Source: Yokenella regensburgei ATCC 49455 (GTDB lineage Bacteria; Pseudomonadota; Gammaproteobacteria; Enterobacterales; Enterobacteriaceae). From it: 64,000 bases of DNA. Positions 9,254 through 17,776 of the stretch are shown here, piece by piece. Where the stretch lies: assembly GCF_000735455.1 (NCBI RefSeq), contig NZ_JMPS01000081.1, positions 1 through 64,000 on the forward strand, written 5' to 3'. The notes beneath the pieces are model-generated. The model worked only from the letters and a program-made list of their open reading frames with translations, was not told the origin of the DNA and ran no database searches. Position 1 is the stretch's first letter. Every line of letters begins with the position of its first letter. The position numbers and the translations under genes were made by a program.

Positions 9254-9913
9254 TTACAGTACGCGGGTCGTGAGGGACAGCTGGTTTAAACTCACTTCCA
9301 GCTCGTCGCCGCTCTGCAGAGGACCAACGCCTTCCGGAGTACCGGTCAGAATGACATCACCCGGCTTGAGGGTGAAGAAGCGGCTCATGTAGGCAATCAG
9401 CGGCACAATATGATGGATCATATCTGCGGTACTGCCCTGCTGGCGTACTGCGCCATTCACCGTCAGGCTGAGCGTGCTGTTCTGCGGATCGTGTTTAAAC
9501 TCGGCGGCGGGAATAAAACCGGAGATCGGACATGAATTATCAAACCCTTTCGCCTTTTCCCACGGCTGCCCGGCTTTCTTCATCTCCGCCTGAACGTCAC
9601 GCAGCGTCAGATCCAGCGCTACACCATAACCGGCAATTGCTTTTCGCACGTGATCTTCTGTCGCCTGACGCAGCGTGGCGCCAATCAGGACCGCCAGTTC
9701 AACCTCGTGATGCACGGAACCCAGGTCCTGGGGGATCGCCAACGGCTGGCGGATATCACAAAGCGCCGTCTCTGGCTTAATAAACAGCACCGGATCTTTC
9801 GGCGTCGCGCTGCCCATCTCCTTAATGTGTTTAGCGTAGTTACTGCCAACACAAACCACTTTACTTACCGGGTAATCCAGCAGCGCACCCTGCCAGTTAT
9901 GGTGTTGATACAT
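9254..9913 (-). CDS. ycgM: Fumarylacetoacetate hydrolase family protein YcgM
   Basis: FAH-family protein of 219 residues. The divalent-metal signature HHEVELAVLIG near residue 67 and the C-terminal FTLKPGDVILTGTPEGVGP block are typical of small bacterial FAH-fold hydrolases and oxaloacetate decarboxylases or tautomerases. The exact substrate cannot be read from sequence. AGGGGAAG lies just before the ATG. It sits 13 bp downstream of ycgL and 78 bp upstream of ycgN, probably as one operon. Confidence 0.92.
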   Translation of the reverse strand: MYQHHNWQGALLDYPVSKVVCVGSNYAKHIKEMGSATPKDPVLFIKPETALCDIRQPLAIPQDLGSVHHEVELAVLIGATLRQATEDHVRKAIAGYGVALDLTLRDVQAEMKKAGQPWEKAKGFDNSCPISGFIPAAEFKHDPQNSTLSLTVNGAVRQQGSTADMIHHIVPLIAYMSRFFTLKPGDVILTGTPEGVGPLQSGDELEVSLNQLSLTTRVL

Positions 9914-9926
9914 TCGCTTCCCCTGA

Positions 9927-10202
9927 TTATTTTTTCTCCGCCTTGCCGAGATGCATTTTCAGCAGGTCTTCCGGCGGGGGTGGGAGTTGTAAGTAATAGC
10001 CCTGTTCTTCCAGTGCTTTTTTCACTTTCTCAATATCAGCATTAGCCAGCTTTTTTCGTCCGTCCAGCGGCAACAGCATTGCCAGCTGCGGTTGACCAAA
10101 GCCACGCATGAGCTCTTCCGGCACACGAGAAAAGTCGTCCTTTTTCTCGACATACAGGTAGGTTTGCTCGCGTTTAGCACTACGGTAGATAACACAAAAC
10201 AT
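9927..10202 (-). CDS. ycgL: YcgL domain-containing protein
   Basis: Small cytoplasmic YcgL-domain protein (91 residues) of unknown function. It begins [20 protein letters not shown] and carries the conserved [21 protein letters not shown] and [15 protein letters not shown] blocks. E. coli annotations sometimes start further upstream; here the equivalent upstream ATG is in another frame, which supports the start at 10202. The C-terminus is a short Lys-rich tail. First gene of ycgL-ycgM-ycgN. Confidence 0.9.
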   Translation of the reverse strand: MFCVIYRSAKREQTYLYVEKKDDFSRVPEELMRGFGQPQLAMLLPLDGRKKLANADIEKVKKALEEQGYYLQLPPPPEDLLKMHLGKAEKK

Positions 10203-10280
10203 AATTGACTCTTTTTACTGCCCTGTTTTGGCATAAGCTAACATCTTTGAAACCCGTACCACAAGGCATGGCGTAAGACG

Positions 10281-10526
10281 TTATTCATTGCCCCAGCGGT
10301 TCAGAAACTCGGCGATATCATCGATACGTTTGGCATCGATACCGGCTTCACGGGCCATCTCAACCTGCGCCTCTTCGCTAATCTCTTCGTTATTCATTAA
10401 GCGGGTCAGCAGCAGCTGGAAGTAGTGCGCCAGCGAGTCGTGCTCCGCCTCGCTTACCGGCTGGGCGGCTTCCGTCGCATACTCTTCCGTGATGTCATAA
10501 TATTTCAGTGGTATTTCATTGTTCAT
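10281..10526 (-). CDS. ymjA: YmjA (DUF2543) family protein
   Basis: Acidic cytoplasmic protein of 81 residues. It is highly similar in its C-terminal half to E. coli YmjA ([20 protein letters not shown] and the ending [10 protein letters not shown]). Function is unknown. GGAG precedes the ATG by a normal spacing. In E. coli ymjA lies elsewhere on the chromosome, so the local order differs. Confidence 0.88.
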   Translation of the reverse strand: MNNEIPLKYYDITEEYATEAAQPVSEAEHDSLAHYFQLLLTRLMNNEEISEEAQVEMAREAGIDAKRIDDIAEFLNRWGNE

Positions 10527-10554
10527 GAATCGCTCCGGGGCATTAGCGCCCGTG

Positions 10555-11037
10555 TCAGACCTTAAGCATTTTTACCGTGGCGTCGATGTCTATCTCATCT
10601 TCTGAGAAAATTAACGTCGTGCCCTGGAAAGTGGTGATGGCCAGTTTTTTCAGTGAGCGCATCTCACCTGGCTTCGTGTCGGTTTTGGGCCTGATACTGC
10701 TCATCAGCACGCCGACAGACAGCACCGCATTCTCTTTATCAATGCGGGTCTCAGCCGGCACTTCTTCACTGTACACGAGGTAAGATTTGATAGAAGTCAG
10801 CTTCAGTCGCTCACCGGCGATATAAATGTATTTGCTTTCCGGCACCACTTTTACCGCATACGCCGATAACCCTTTGTTATTGGTCGTGGGTTCGAAAGTG
10901 ACTTCCGCATCCTTTTTAATCAGATCAGGGTTAGCGACCTTAATCACATGAAAATAGCGGTTGTCACCGTTTTCATCTTTGATAAAACCAAAACCTTTAT
11001 CTTTAAACCAGGTTGTGATCGTTCCGTTCATCGCCAT
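10555..11037 (-). CDS. Cold-shock-domain protein with an extra C-terminal domain
   Basis: 160 residues, about twice the size of a CspA-type protein. Residues 1-70 form a cold-shock domain with an RNP1-like KGFGFI and an RNP2-like YFHV, so single-stranded RNA or DNA binding is likely. The C-terminal 90 residues are not a second cold-shock domain. They are predicted mixed alpha/beta, with a final [14 protein letters not shown] stretch I do not recognise. AGGTAAG precedes the ATG; an in-frame ATG two codons later is an alternative start. It lies between ymjA and the MocR gene, all on the minus strand. Similar proteins occur in other enterics as uncharacterised cold-shock proteins. Confidence 0.85.
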   Translation of the reverse strand: MAMNGTITTWFKDKGFGFIKDENGDNRYFHVIKVANPDLIKKDAEVTFEPTTNNKGLSAYAVKVVPESKYIYIAGERLKLTSIKSYLVYSEEVPAETRIDKENAVLSVGVLMSSIRPKTDTKPGEMRSLKKLAITTFQGTTLIFSEDEIDIDATVKMLKV

Positions 11038-11151
11038 TGCAGCTTACCTACCTAATCGTTTATCTACTCAGTTTTTACAGCGCGCAGTGTAATGCACAAC
11101 GCCCGCTCAAACCATGCCTTGCTCTACTCTTAGTTTACTGTCTGTCGTCGT

Positions 11152-12621
11152 TTAAATCACCTCCGCCAGGCGACGAATACCGTCAACCATCGCCTGCGGA
11201 GGATGATTGGCAAAACCAATCAGGATCCCCTCGCGTGAGGTCTCTCCGTGATAATAGTGACTTAATGACTGTATCCCCATCCCCAGTTGACGGGCTTTCA
11301 CTTCAACCTCATGTCCCGTCAGACCATTATGCAGCCAGCAGACAATATGCACGCCGGAGTCCGACTGCTGGACGGTCATTTTCCCGGAAAGATGCCGTTG
11401 AATCGCCTTTACCACCGCCGTTCTTCGCTCATAGCACGCCTTACGCACCCGTCGCACATGCCGGGCGTAGTGGCCCTCTTCAATGAAGCGCGCCAGCACC
11501 GCCTGTTCCAGATAGCCGGTACTGAGATCGGCAAGATATTTGGTGACCACGAACTGCTCTTTTAGCCCGGGAGGAACCACTAAAAATCCAATGCGGAACT
11601 CCGGATACATCATTTTTGAGAATGTCCCGGCATAGATGACCCGCTGTTGCGTATCCAGCCCCTGCAGCGCCTGCACGGAGCGATCGGCGTAGCGAAACTC
11701 ACTGTTATAGTCATCTTCAAAGATCCACGCCTGGTGAGTGTCGGCCCAGTCGAGAAGCTCGCGACGGCGGGATAAGCTCAGCGTCCCGCCTAGCGGGTAC
11801 TGGTCTGAAGGCACAACATAAGCAAGCTTTGCCAGCGGAAAGCGGCGGATCCCATCACTCACATCCATGCCTTCCTCATCAACCCGAACCGGCCTCACCA
11901 GCGCCCCCGTTGACATAAAGACACCACGAGCGCCTTTGTAACCTGGATCATCCAGCCAGACCTCGTCTCCCTTTGAGAGCAGCGCCCGGGCGGTGATACT
12001 CATCGCCTGCTGGATCCCATTGACGATAATAATATTATCCTCAACGCAGTTAACGCCGCGCGTCGACTGGATATAGTGGCTGATAGCCCTTCTTAAAGGC
12101 AGAAATCCCTGGGAACTGGTGTGCAGGCCGAGTTCATAGCGTGACTCTTTCCAGACCTGCCCGAGCAATCGTCCCCATATTCCATGGGGAACCAGGTCTG
12201 TACAGCCAACGCCAACGCAAAAAAGTGGATTGCGCTCATCCCCCTCTGGCTCTTCAGACCACAGGTTGCGCACGCGCGCAATATCGGCATTTAGCGGGCC
12301 ATCAGTAGGGATATCCTTCTTTTGCGGCTTTTTTGAGAAACCATTACTGATGTTGCTATCGGGGATACTTTGCGCAACAAAGGTACCAGCCCCCTTCAGC
12401 GTGACGATATACCCTTCATCGGCCAGCCTGTCGTAACCGGCGATAACCGAGTTGCGGGAAATGGACATCATCTCTGCCAGCGCGCGGGTTGAGGGGATCT
12501 TCGACCCCAACGGCAAACGCTCCTCTACTATCGCGTTACGCAGAGCATGGTAGACCTGCTCTTTGATAACACCTTTCTCCAGGAGGAGTTCCTGAAACAG
12601 AGGTGCGTTTATTTTTTTCAT
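11152..12621 (-). CDS. MocR-family transcriptional regulator (GntR HTH fused to aminotransferase-like domain)
   Basis: 489 residues in the MocR/PdxR architecture. An N-terminal GntR-type winged helix (about residues 15-85, with SKIPSTRALAEMMSISRNSVI) is joined to a fold-type I PLP aminotransferase-like domain. The PLP lysine is expected in YAGTFSKMMYPE near residue 325, and the DDYNSEFRY motif for the cofactor nitrogen is also present. The start is placed at 12621, where the conserved part begins (MKKINAPLFQELL); an upstream in-frame ATG gives an unrelated extension. It is divergent from a GNAT gene, its most likely target. The ligand is unknown. Confidence 0.92.
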   Translation of the reverse strand: MKKINAPLFQELLLEKGVIKEQVYHALRNAIVEERLPLGSKIPSTRALAEMMSISRNSVIAGYDRLADEGYIVTLKGAGTFVAQSIPDSNISNGFSKKPQKKDIPTDGPLNADIARVRNLWSEEPEGDERNPLFCVGVGCTDLVPHGIWGRLLGQVWKESRYELGLHTSSQGFLPLRRAISHYIQSTRGVNCVEDNIIIVNGIQQAMSITARALLSKGDEVWLDDPGYKGARGVFMSTGALVRPVRVDEEGMDVSDGIRRFPLAKLAYVVPSDQYPLGGTLSLSRRRELLDWADTHQAWIFEDDYNSEFRYADRSVQALQGLDTQQRVIYAGTFSKMMYPEFRIGFLVVPPGLKEQFVVTKYLADLSTGYLEQAVLARFIEEGHYARHVRRVRKACYERRTAVVKAIQRHLSGKMTVQQSDSGVHIVCWLHNGLTGHEVEVKARQLGMGIQSLSHYYHGETSREGILIGFANHPPQAMVDGIRRLAEVI

Positions 12622-12640
12622 CGCTCTGACTCTTATGTAA

Positions 12641-12678
12641 AAAGTGGATCCTATAAATATCCATAAAGTGTCCCTATG
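12641..12678. promoter_or_regulatory. Direct repeats between the MocR gene and the GNAT gene, possible operator
   Basis: AAAGTGGATCCTAT (12641-12654) and AAAGTGTCCCTAT (12665-12677) repeat in the same orientation, 24 bp apart start to start. They lie in the 126-bp gap between two divergent genes. MocR regulators are known to bind direct repeats of this general layout. Assignment to this regulator is inference. Confidence 0.45.
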
Positions 12679-12747
12679 CCTCGGCGTGGAAGGCATTTAG
12701 GATCGTCTCTACAGAATACCACTGATTATCCAGATATCAGGAGACCT

Positions 12748-13209
12748 ATGAACAATAAAAGTACTGACTCCAGCAAAATAACTATTGAACCCGCCGTACA
12801 AGAAGATTTTGCCGACTGGCTACCGCTATGGAAAAATTATCTGATATTTTATCGCACAGAACTCTCAGATAATATGACGCAATTAACCTGGGACCGTTTT
12901 CTAAATCCTGTTGAACCGATGTTCTGCGCCGTTGCTAAATGCGATGGTAAAATCGTCGGCTTTGTTCATTATCTTTTTCACCGTTCAACCTGGGCGGAAT
13001 CAGATTATTGCTACCTTGAAGATTTATTTGTGAACGAAGATGTTCGCGGCAAACATATTGGTAAGCAGCTCATTGAGTATGTTCAACAACATGCCCGTAA
13101 ACGCCACTCCTCCCGCGTGTACTGGCACACCCATGAGACGAACCTTCGCGGACAACGGCTCTACGACTGGGTGGCGAAGAAAAGCGGCATGATCGAATAC
13201 TATATGTAA
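12748..13209 (+). CDS. GNAT family N-acetyltransferase
   Basis: 153-residue GNAT acetyltransferase. Motif A, the acetyl-CoA pyrophosphate loop, is visible as VNEDVRGKHIGKQLIEY near residue 95, and the C-terminus (YWHTHETNLRGQRLYDWVAKK) matches motif B. The substrate is unknown; an amine, amino acid or small antimicrobial would all be possible. The start at 12748 follows AGGAG and is preferred to a longer in-frame start that would run into the operator region. It is divergent from the MocR-type regulator, which probably controls it. The gene is somewhat richer in A+T than its neighbours. Confidence 0.88.
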   Translation: MNNKSTDSSKITIEPAVQEDFADWLPLWKNYLIFYRTELSDNMTQLTWDRFLNPVEPMFCAVAKCDGKIVGFVHYLFHRSTWAESDYCYLEDLFVNEDVRGKHIGKQLIEYVQQHARKRHSSRVYWHTHETNLRGQRLYDWVAKKSGMIEYYM

Positions 13210-13240
13210 ATATAGAGCACGAATATTTCGATTAATTTTT

Positions 13241-13266
13241 CTGCGGTCTGATTTACAGGACCGCAG
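13241..13266. repeat. Hairpin between the convergent GNAT gene and umuC
   Basis: CTGCGGTC (13241-13248) pairs with GACCGCAG (13259-13266) around a 10-nt loop. A T run precedes rather than follows the stem on the plus strand, so it is not a classic intrinsic terminator in either direction. It sits between convergent genes and may still separate their transcripts. Confidence 0.45.
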
Positions 13267-13314
13267 ATCGCGCGCCAAATACTTTTCCCCAACCCGAAAT
13301 AAAAAAAACGTCAG

Positions 13315-14577
13315 CTACCTCGCTACCGGTAAATCGGCGTAGCGGGTGGTATAGCCTGGCGACAGCATTTCACGCTTCATGCTCCAGCTTTTTTGGATCC
13401 CCTGTCCGGCGAACCAGATAGTGCCACGCCCGGAATGGTTGAGACTGTCGACAACGTCCATCAACGCATCGCTGTTTTGCCGTGGCTGATATTCATCAAA
13501 CAAATTAAGTTGCGCGACGCCCTGGCTAAAAAAGTCGCTCAGCATCACCCCGGCCTTCATATAACGGAAGCCGTCTTTCCAGATCCGGTCGAGACCGCTC
13601 GTGGCAATACGGATAATATCGCGGGTATCGTTGGTGGGGATAGTCAGGCGGCCGCTGGCCTGCGGGCCATAGAAAATTTCGTTTTCCGCATGCGGGCTGG
13701 TGCGCATAAAAATACTTATTGCACCACAATACTGCCTTTCGCTGCGTAGCTTCTCTGCGGCGCGCTCGGCGTAGGCGCAGATAGCCTGGTGCATGTCGCG
13801 GTATTCCGTGATGCGGTGCCCAAATGAGCGGCTGCAGATTATCTGCTGTTTAGTTGGCGCAAACTCATCCAGCGCCAGGCAGGACTCGCCGCGCAGCTCG
13901 CGCACGGTGCGCTCCAGCACAACATTAAAATGGTTACGCATTACCCAGGTGGAGCTGTTCGCCAGCTGTAAGGCATTCTCGATGCCCATCGCGTTGAGCT
14001 TTTTGCTGATCCGCCGACCAACCCCCCATACCTCTGCTACCGGCACCAGAGCCAGCAGTTTCCGCTGACGTTCACCGTCGGAAAGATCCACCACCCCCTG
14101 CGTTTTACTCCACGTTTTCGCCGCAAAATTCGCTATTTTTGCCAATGTCTTGGTTGGCGCTATTCCCACACCGACGGTGAGCCCGGTATGTTTCAGCACC
14201 CGTTCACGCATCTGCTGGCCAAATAGCGCGAGCGACGTGCAGTTCTCTACACCACAGAGATCAATAAACGCCTCGTCGATGGAATAAACCTCAATGGAGG
14301 GCGCCATCTCACCCAGCGTCAGCATCACGCGGTGGCTCATATCGGCATATAGCGCATAGTTCGAGCTAAAAACCGCTACCCGCTGGCGGCGCAAATCATC
14401 TTTGATCTTGAAATATGGCGCGCCCATTTTGATATCCAGGGCTTTGGCTTCCGACGAACGCGAAATAATACAACCATCGTTATTGGAAACTACCACCACC
14501 GGTTTCCCCTGCAGATCGGGGCGAAAAACGGTCTCGCAGGAAGCATAGAAGCTGTTGACGTCAACCAGCGCGAACAT
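13315..14577 (-). CDS. umuC: DNA polymerase V catalytic subunit UmuC
   Basis: Y-family polymerase of 420 residues (E. coli UmuC is 422). Catalytic acidic residues are visible in [15 protein letters not shown] at the start and in [10 protein letters not shown] near residue 100. A helix-hairpin region ([16 protein letters not shown]) follows near residue 185. The beta-clamp-binding pentapeptide QLNLF lies near residue 360. It performs error-prone translesion synthesis with UmuD' during the SOS response. Its ATG lies 17 bp inside the end of umuD, so the two are translationally coupled. Regulated by LexA upstream of umuD. Confidence 0.95.
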   Translation of the reverse strand: MFALVDVNSFYASCETVFRPDLQGKPVVVVSNNDGCIISRSSEAKALDIKMGAPYFKIKDDLRRQRVAVFSSNYALYADMSHRVMLTLGEMAPSIEVYSIDEAFIDLCGVENCTSLALFGQQMRERVLKHTGLTVGVGIAPTKTLAKIANFAAKTWSKTQGVVDLSDGERQRKLLALVPVAEVWGVGRRISKKLNAMGIENALQLANSSTWVMRNHFNVVLERTVRELRGESCLALDEFAPTKQQIICSRSFGHRITEYRDMHQAICAYAERAAEKLRSERQYCGAISIFMRTSPHAENEIFYGPQASGRLTIPTNDTRDIIRIATSGLDRIWKDGFRYMKAGVMLSDFFSQGVAQLNLFDEYQPRQNSDALMDVVDSLNHSGRGTIWFAGQGIQKSWSMKREMLSPGYTTRYADLPVAR

Positions 14578-14995
14578 ATTTGTGCGCTTTAATTGTGTGC
14601 GTCACCACGCCAAAGATTTGTAGTTCTTCGCCAGCATGAAAACGAATAGGAGAATAGTCAGGGTTATGCGCAACCAGCTGCAGGTATGGTCGCACCTGCA
14701 GCTCCTTCACCGTAAATTCACCCGTCACGGCAGCGACCACGATATCGCCATGCTCTGCCGTCAGGGAGCGGTCAACCACCAGCAGGTCGCCATGGCCAAT
14801 GCCCACGCCAATCATGGAATCACCGCTAACTTTGATAAAGTAGGTTGCGCTCGGGTGCTTGACCACCAGCTGATTCAGGTCAAGCGTGTCTTCGACGTAG
14901 TCCTGGGCCGGGCTTGGAAAGCCGCACGACACCCGGTCAGTGAACAGGGGAAGTTCAACTACCGCTTCCCCTTCTCTGGATGTGAGAAACTGCAT
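14561..14995 (-). CDS. umuD: DNA polymerase V accessory subunit UmuD
   Basis: S24-family self-cleaving protein. With the start at 14995 it has 144 residues, and the key positions fall exactly as in E. coli: cleavage site Cys24-Gly25, nucleophile Ser60 in SGDSM, and general base Lys97. This numbering is the reason for rejecting the ATG 18 bp upstream. RecA-assisted cleavage gives UmuD', the active partner of UmuC. The last 17 bp overlap umuC. Transcription is controlled by the LexA box at 15016-15031. Confidence 0.95.
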   Translation of the reverse strand: MQFLTSREGEAVVELPLFTDRVSCGFPSPAQDYVEDTLDLNQLVVKHPSATYFIKVSGDSMIGVGIGHGDLLVVDRSLTAEHGDIVVAAVTGEFTVKELQVRPYLQLVAHNPDYSPIRFHAGEELQIFGVVTHTIKAHKYVRAG

Positions 14996-15015
14996 AATAA
15001 TCACCATCAACAATA

Positions 15016-15031
15016 CTGTTTTTATATACAG
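15016..15031 (-). promoter_or_regulatory. LexA (SOS) box of umuDC
   Basis: CTGTTTTTATATACAG is a perfect CTGT-N8-ACAG, extended on both sides by TA (15014-15033). It is centred about 28 bp upstream of the umuD ATG. E. coli umuDC has a strong LexA site in the same place, so tight SOS repression is expected. Confidence 0.93.
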
Positions 15032-15162
15032 TAGTTTTATTGAAGGTAATGTTCAAGCCGCGTGTCGTCACGGTTTGCTGGTTTTATCGCCGACGTTATC
15101 CTAATGCTCTGGCAAGCCAGCGATTATTGTTTTGTAAATTCCAGCGCAACGCGGTAACGCAA

Positions 15163-15654
15163 TCAGTCAAATACCCCGTTGATGATGGAGGTGACAATCG
15201 CGGTGCTGAGGGCGATAAGAACCAGGTTATCCCCGACCACGCGCCATTCATAGCCTGGATAGTGCGGCAACTGGTTGAGCATTGAAGCCGGGACGGTCTT
15301 TTTCGCAATACCGGGAGGGAGTGGTTTCCCACGGGCCAGATTTTTGGCGATCCCCGGCGGCAAGGATTTGTATCCGGTCAACCCGTACTGCACAGCGAGT
15401 CTTCGCGCATCGGAAAAACTCACATCAGCACCGACGTTCGCCGGGTTACCATTATTCTTATAGCTGCCATGAGATTCGTTATTTTTACCATTATTCCCCT
15501 GGGAACTATGGTTACCGCTATTGCCATTATTGCCGCCATTGCCGTTGCCATGACCATTGCCATTTCCGGGATTCGCCAGAACCGGCGTCGACAATAGCGA
15601 GGCAATCAGGGAAAGCGCCACAGCGGAAATAAGACCACTACGTTGCGTTGACAT
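15163..15654 (-). CDS. CigR-like (RcnB family) secreted or membrane protein
   Basis: 163 residues. A signal peptide ends near ...STPVLA at about residue 27. It is followed by a low-complexity Gly/Asn-rich linker (residues 29-70), then a duplicated LPPGIAK motif separated by NLARGKP. A C-terminal domain with YEWRVVGDNLVLIALSTAIVTSII ends the protein. This arrangement is that of the CigR/RcnB group; in Salmonella CigR is described as an anti-virulence effector. In a genome with no type III system in view, only the family can be claimed. AAGGA precedes the ATG. Confidence 0.82.
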   Translation of the reverse strand: MSTQRSGLISAVALSLIASLLSTPVLANPGNGNGHGNGNGGNNGNSGNHSSQGNNGKNNESHGSYKNNGNPANVGADVSFSDARRLAVQYGLTGYKSLPPGIAKNLARGKPLPPGIAKKTVPASMLNQLPHYPGYEWRVVGDNLVLIALSTAIVTSIINGVFD

Positions 15655-15744
15655 AATCCATCCTTAAAAGGCACTGAGATGCTTTTAATCTAGAGTCCGC
15701 AAGGGTGGGTCGCAATAGTCGTCGTCTTAATTTCCGAGCCAGAA

Positions 15745-15867
15745 TCAGTCGTCATCGCCGCCCAGGAAAATCATATCGCAATCTAACTGATCGATAGCCA
15801 GGTAGTACATCGTCACTCCCCCCAGGAAGCAAGCCAGCAGGAGCAAACCGGTACACCACTTCATCAT
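15745..15867 (-). CDS. Small single-span membrane protein (40 residues)
   Basis: An ATG at 15867 opens a 40-codon frame. The N-terminus MMKWCTGLLLLACFLGGVTM forms one hydrophobic span after a single Lys. A short acidic tail follows, containing one Cys and ending GGDDD, so it probably ends in the periplasm. An in-frame ATG four codons upstream (15879) is possible. I do not recognise the family. The layout, one span with a small cysteine-bearing outer tail, resembles small enterobacterial regulators such as MgrB, but I see no sequence similarity to MgrB. It lies between the cigR-like gene and ompW. Confidence 0.55.
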   Translation of the reverse strand: MMKWCTGLLLLACFLGGVTMYYLAIDQLDCDMIFLGGDDD

Positions 15868-15944
15868 CACTGTTACCATCCTGTCATTGCATCAATGACC
15901 GGCATCATACAGGGCCGATAGTTAACGTAAGCTATCAGGAGTGA

Positions 15945-15974
15945 AGAAAAAAAGCTGGTCTGAGGAGACCAGCT
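15945..15974 (-). terminator. Terminator of ompW
   Basis: AGCTGGTCT (15953-15961) pairs with AGACCAGCT (15966-15974) around GAGG. On the minus strand the stem is followed by a run of eight T. It lies 13 bp beyond the ompW stop codon. Confidence 0.85.
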
Positions 15975-15987
15975 CTGTTGATGGGGC

Positions 15988-16623
15988 TTAGAAGCGGTAG
16001 CCCGCGGAGAACATGAATACCCACGGATCCAGACGAGTACTGACTTTCTGATCCACGCCGCCGGCTTTGAATTTGACGTCGGTGTCGATATCCATGTACC
16101 AGACCGACATGTTCAGCAGCCAGTCGCGGTTGAGGAGGTAATCAAAACCAACCTGCCCCGCAGCGCCCCAGGAGTCCTTCAGGCTCAGGTCGGACAACCC
16201 GGCATCTTTACCCGTATCGTTAAAGTCTGCATTGAAGAAGGTGGTGTAGTTGATACCCGCGCCAATATAAGGGCGCATTTTGCTGTTAGCATCGCCAAAG
16301 TACCACTGTGCCATTAACGTTGGTGGCAACTGATTCACGGTGGCGATAGTCCCGGTCGGTCCGGTTCCTACCTGGTGGCGGAACGGCGTGGCCGCCAGCA
16401 GTTCGATCCCGATGTTATCCGTCGCCATATAGGTGAAGGTTAATCCCAGTTGGGTATTGTTGCTGACGTTAAAGCTGCCGAGGCTGCCCAGAACGTTGTC
16501 TGAACCTTCGGTCGGGCGAACCGTCGCCGTCCCCGCTCGGATGAAAAACTCTCCCGCTTCATGCGCCCATGCCCCGCCAGAAAGGCTGCTTAAAACCAGT
16601 GCCGCCACTGCAAGTTTCTTCAT
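15988..16623 (-). CDS. ompW: Outer membrane protein OmpW
   Basis: Eight-stranded beta-barrel of 211 residues. The signal peptide MKKLAVAALVLSSLSGGAWA is cut before HEAGEFFIRAG. Barrel strands rich in alternating aromatic residues follow, ending in the outer-membrane signature FSAGYRF. The start at 16623 is chosen because it begins the signal peptide and has GAGGGA at good spacing; an upstream in-frame ATG has no such support. OmpW forms a narrow hydrophobic channel and is a colicin S4 receptor in E. coli. E. coli ompW is FNR-activated; an FNR-like box lies upstream. Confidence 0.95.
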   Translation of the reverse strand: MKKLAVAALVLSSLSGGAWAHEAGEFFIRAGTATVRPTEGSDNVLGSLGSFNVSNNTQLGLTFTYMATDNIGIELLAATPFRHQVGTGPTGTIATVNQLPPTLMAQWYFGDANSKMRPYIGAGINYTTFFNADFNDTGKDAGLSDLSLKDSWGAAGQVGFDYLLNRDWLLNMSVWYMDIDTDVKFKAGGVDQKVSTRLDPWVFMFSAGYRF

Positions 16624-16979
16624 ATCCATTCCCTCATTATGGTTTTTTACAAGCGCGGGCAAATATACCCACAATGAGGTAAAAACGATCCAACTCAGAT
16701 CACATTAGGTCTAATGATTTAACATTTATTGATCCAGATTAATTTTGACGTCCAATTTGAAGCAACCAAATGGAATTTATATCAATTTTCCGGTTTTCTT
16801 CATTACATGCACTCACTTTCCCGGCGCCTGCCGAGTGTCCTTCGCCCGGTCATCACGTTTATGCAAACGTCGCCTTTACAAAGATATGCTTTTCCATACC
16901 CGAGTTGATGCTGCCACGCGGCGCTCATCTGAGTTACAATTGCGGCCTAATTAACACCTGCAATACTCAAGGAGAGTGC
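16624..16979. other. 356-bp divergent control region between ompW and yciC
   Basis: No gene is seen here. The region is AT-rich in its ompW-proximal half and holds the FNR-like box at 16729-16742. The in-frame extension of yciC back to 16770 is open but shows no protein similarity or ribosome binding site, so I treat it as untranslated. Confidence 0.6.
16729..16742. promoter_or_regulatory. FNR-like box upstream of ompW
   Basis: TTGATCCAGATTAA matches the FNR consensus TTGAT-N4-ATCAA at 9 of 10 positions. It lies about 105-120 bp upstream of the ompW ATG. FNR is known to activate E. coli ompW, which supports the assignment. Confidence 0.5.
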
Positions 16980-17723
16980 ATGTCTATCACGGCGCAGTCC
17001 GTTTACCGTGACACGGGTAATTTTATTCGTAATCAGTTTGTTACCATTTTACTGATTGCACTGCTGTGCGCCTTTATCACCGTGGTGTTGGGTCATGCCT
17101 TTTCACCGAGCGAAGAGCAGCTCTCTGTACTGCGCGAGGGCGACAACCTGGCAGGTAGCGGCGGGCTGTTTGAACTGGTCCAGAACATGACGCCGGAGCA
17201 GCAGCAAATTCTGCTACGCGCCTCGGCGGCGTCTACTTTTTCCGGGTTGATTGCTAACGCCATCCTCGCGGGCGGCGTTCTGTTACTGATCCAGCTGGTT
17301 TCAGCCGGTCATCGCGTCAGCGCGCTGCGGGCTATCGGTGCCAGCGCGCCGGTGTTGCCAAAGCTGTTTCTGCTGATTCTGGTCACCACATTCCTGGTGC
17401 AGATGGGTGTGATGCTGGTCGTGGTGCCTGGCGTACTGCTGGCCATTGTGCTGGCCTTCGCCCCGGTGATGCTGGTTCAGGATAAACTCGGCATCTTTGG
17501 CGCCATGCGCAGCAGCATGAAGCTCGCGTGGGCGAACATGCGTCTGGTGGCTCCGGCGGTTATCTTCTGGCTGCTGGCAAAGACCCTGCTGCTGCTGTTC
17601 GCTTCTGATTTTGCCGTGCTGACGCCGTACATTGGCGCGGTGGTGGTAAATACCCTCAGCAACCTGATTTCCGCGGTGCTGCTGGTCTATTTATTCCGCC
17701 TGTATATGCTGATTCGCAACTAA
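16980..17723 (+). CDS. yciC: YciC, UPF0259 inner membrane protein
   Basis: 247 residues with about six hydrophobic spans (for example [16 protein letters not shown] near residue 25 and [19 protein letters not shown] near residue 130). Similar throughout to E. coli YciC. Function is unknown, though it is thought to contribute to envelope integrity with YciB. The start at 16980 is set by AAGGAGAG seven bases before. It heads the set yciC-yciB-yciA, in the same order as E. coli. Confidence 0.93.
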   Translation: MSITAQSVYRDTGNFIRNQFVTILLIALLCAFITVVLGHAFSPSEEQLSVLREGDNLAGSGGLFELVQNMTPEQQQILLRASAASTFSGLIANAILAGGVLLLIQLVSAGHRVSALRAIGASAPVLPKLFLLILVTTFLVQMGVMLVVVPGVLLAIVLAFAPVMLVQDKLGIFGAMRSSMKLAWANMRLVAPAVIFWLLAKTLLLLFASDFAVLTPYIGAVVVNTLSNLISAVLLVYLFRLYMLIRN

Positions 17724-17731
17724 ACTTATCC

Positions 17732-17755
17732 CATGGCCCGGCCCGTTGGGCCATG
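17732..17755. repeat. Hairpin between yciC and yciB
   Basis: CATGGCCC (17732-17739) pairs with GGGCCATG (17748-17755) around GGCCCGTT. No T run follows, so it is more likely an mRNA-stabilising or read-through hairpin than a terminator. The downstream genes share the strand. Confidence 0.4.
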
Positions 17756-17776
17756 ACTGAATGACGGAACCGAAGT

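Noticed and set aside
10022-10234. Upstream start for YcgL, as in some E. coli annotations
   Set aside because: The equivalent ATG is out of frame with ycgL here, so the frame starting at 10202 was kept.
12622-12696. Longer start for the MocR-family regulator
   Set aside because: The extension runs through the direct repeats and promoter region, and the conserved helix-turn-helix begins just after the ATG at 12621.
15163-15654. Gly/Asn-rich stretch in the cigR-like gene as a tandem repeat or CRISPR-like array
   Set aside because: The DNA repeats are short and irregular codons for Gly and Asn inside a protein linker, with no fixed repeat unit or spacers.
16770-16979. In-frame N-terminal extension of yciC by about 70 codons
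   Set aside because: No stop interrupts it, but there is no ribosome binding site at 16770, no resemblance to YciC, and the start at 16980 has AAGGAG and the conserved N-terminus.
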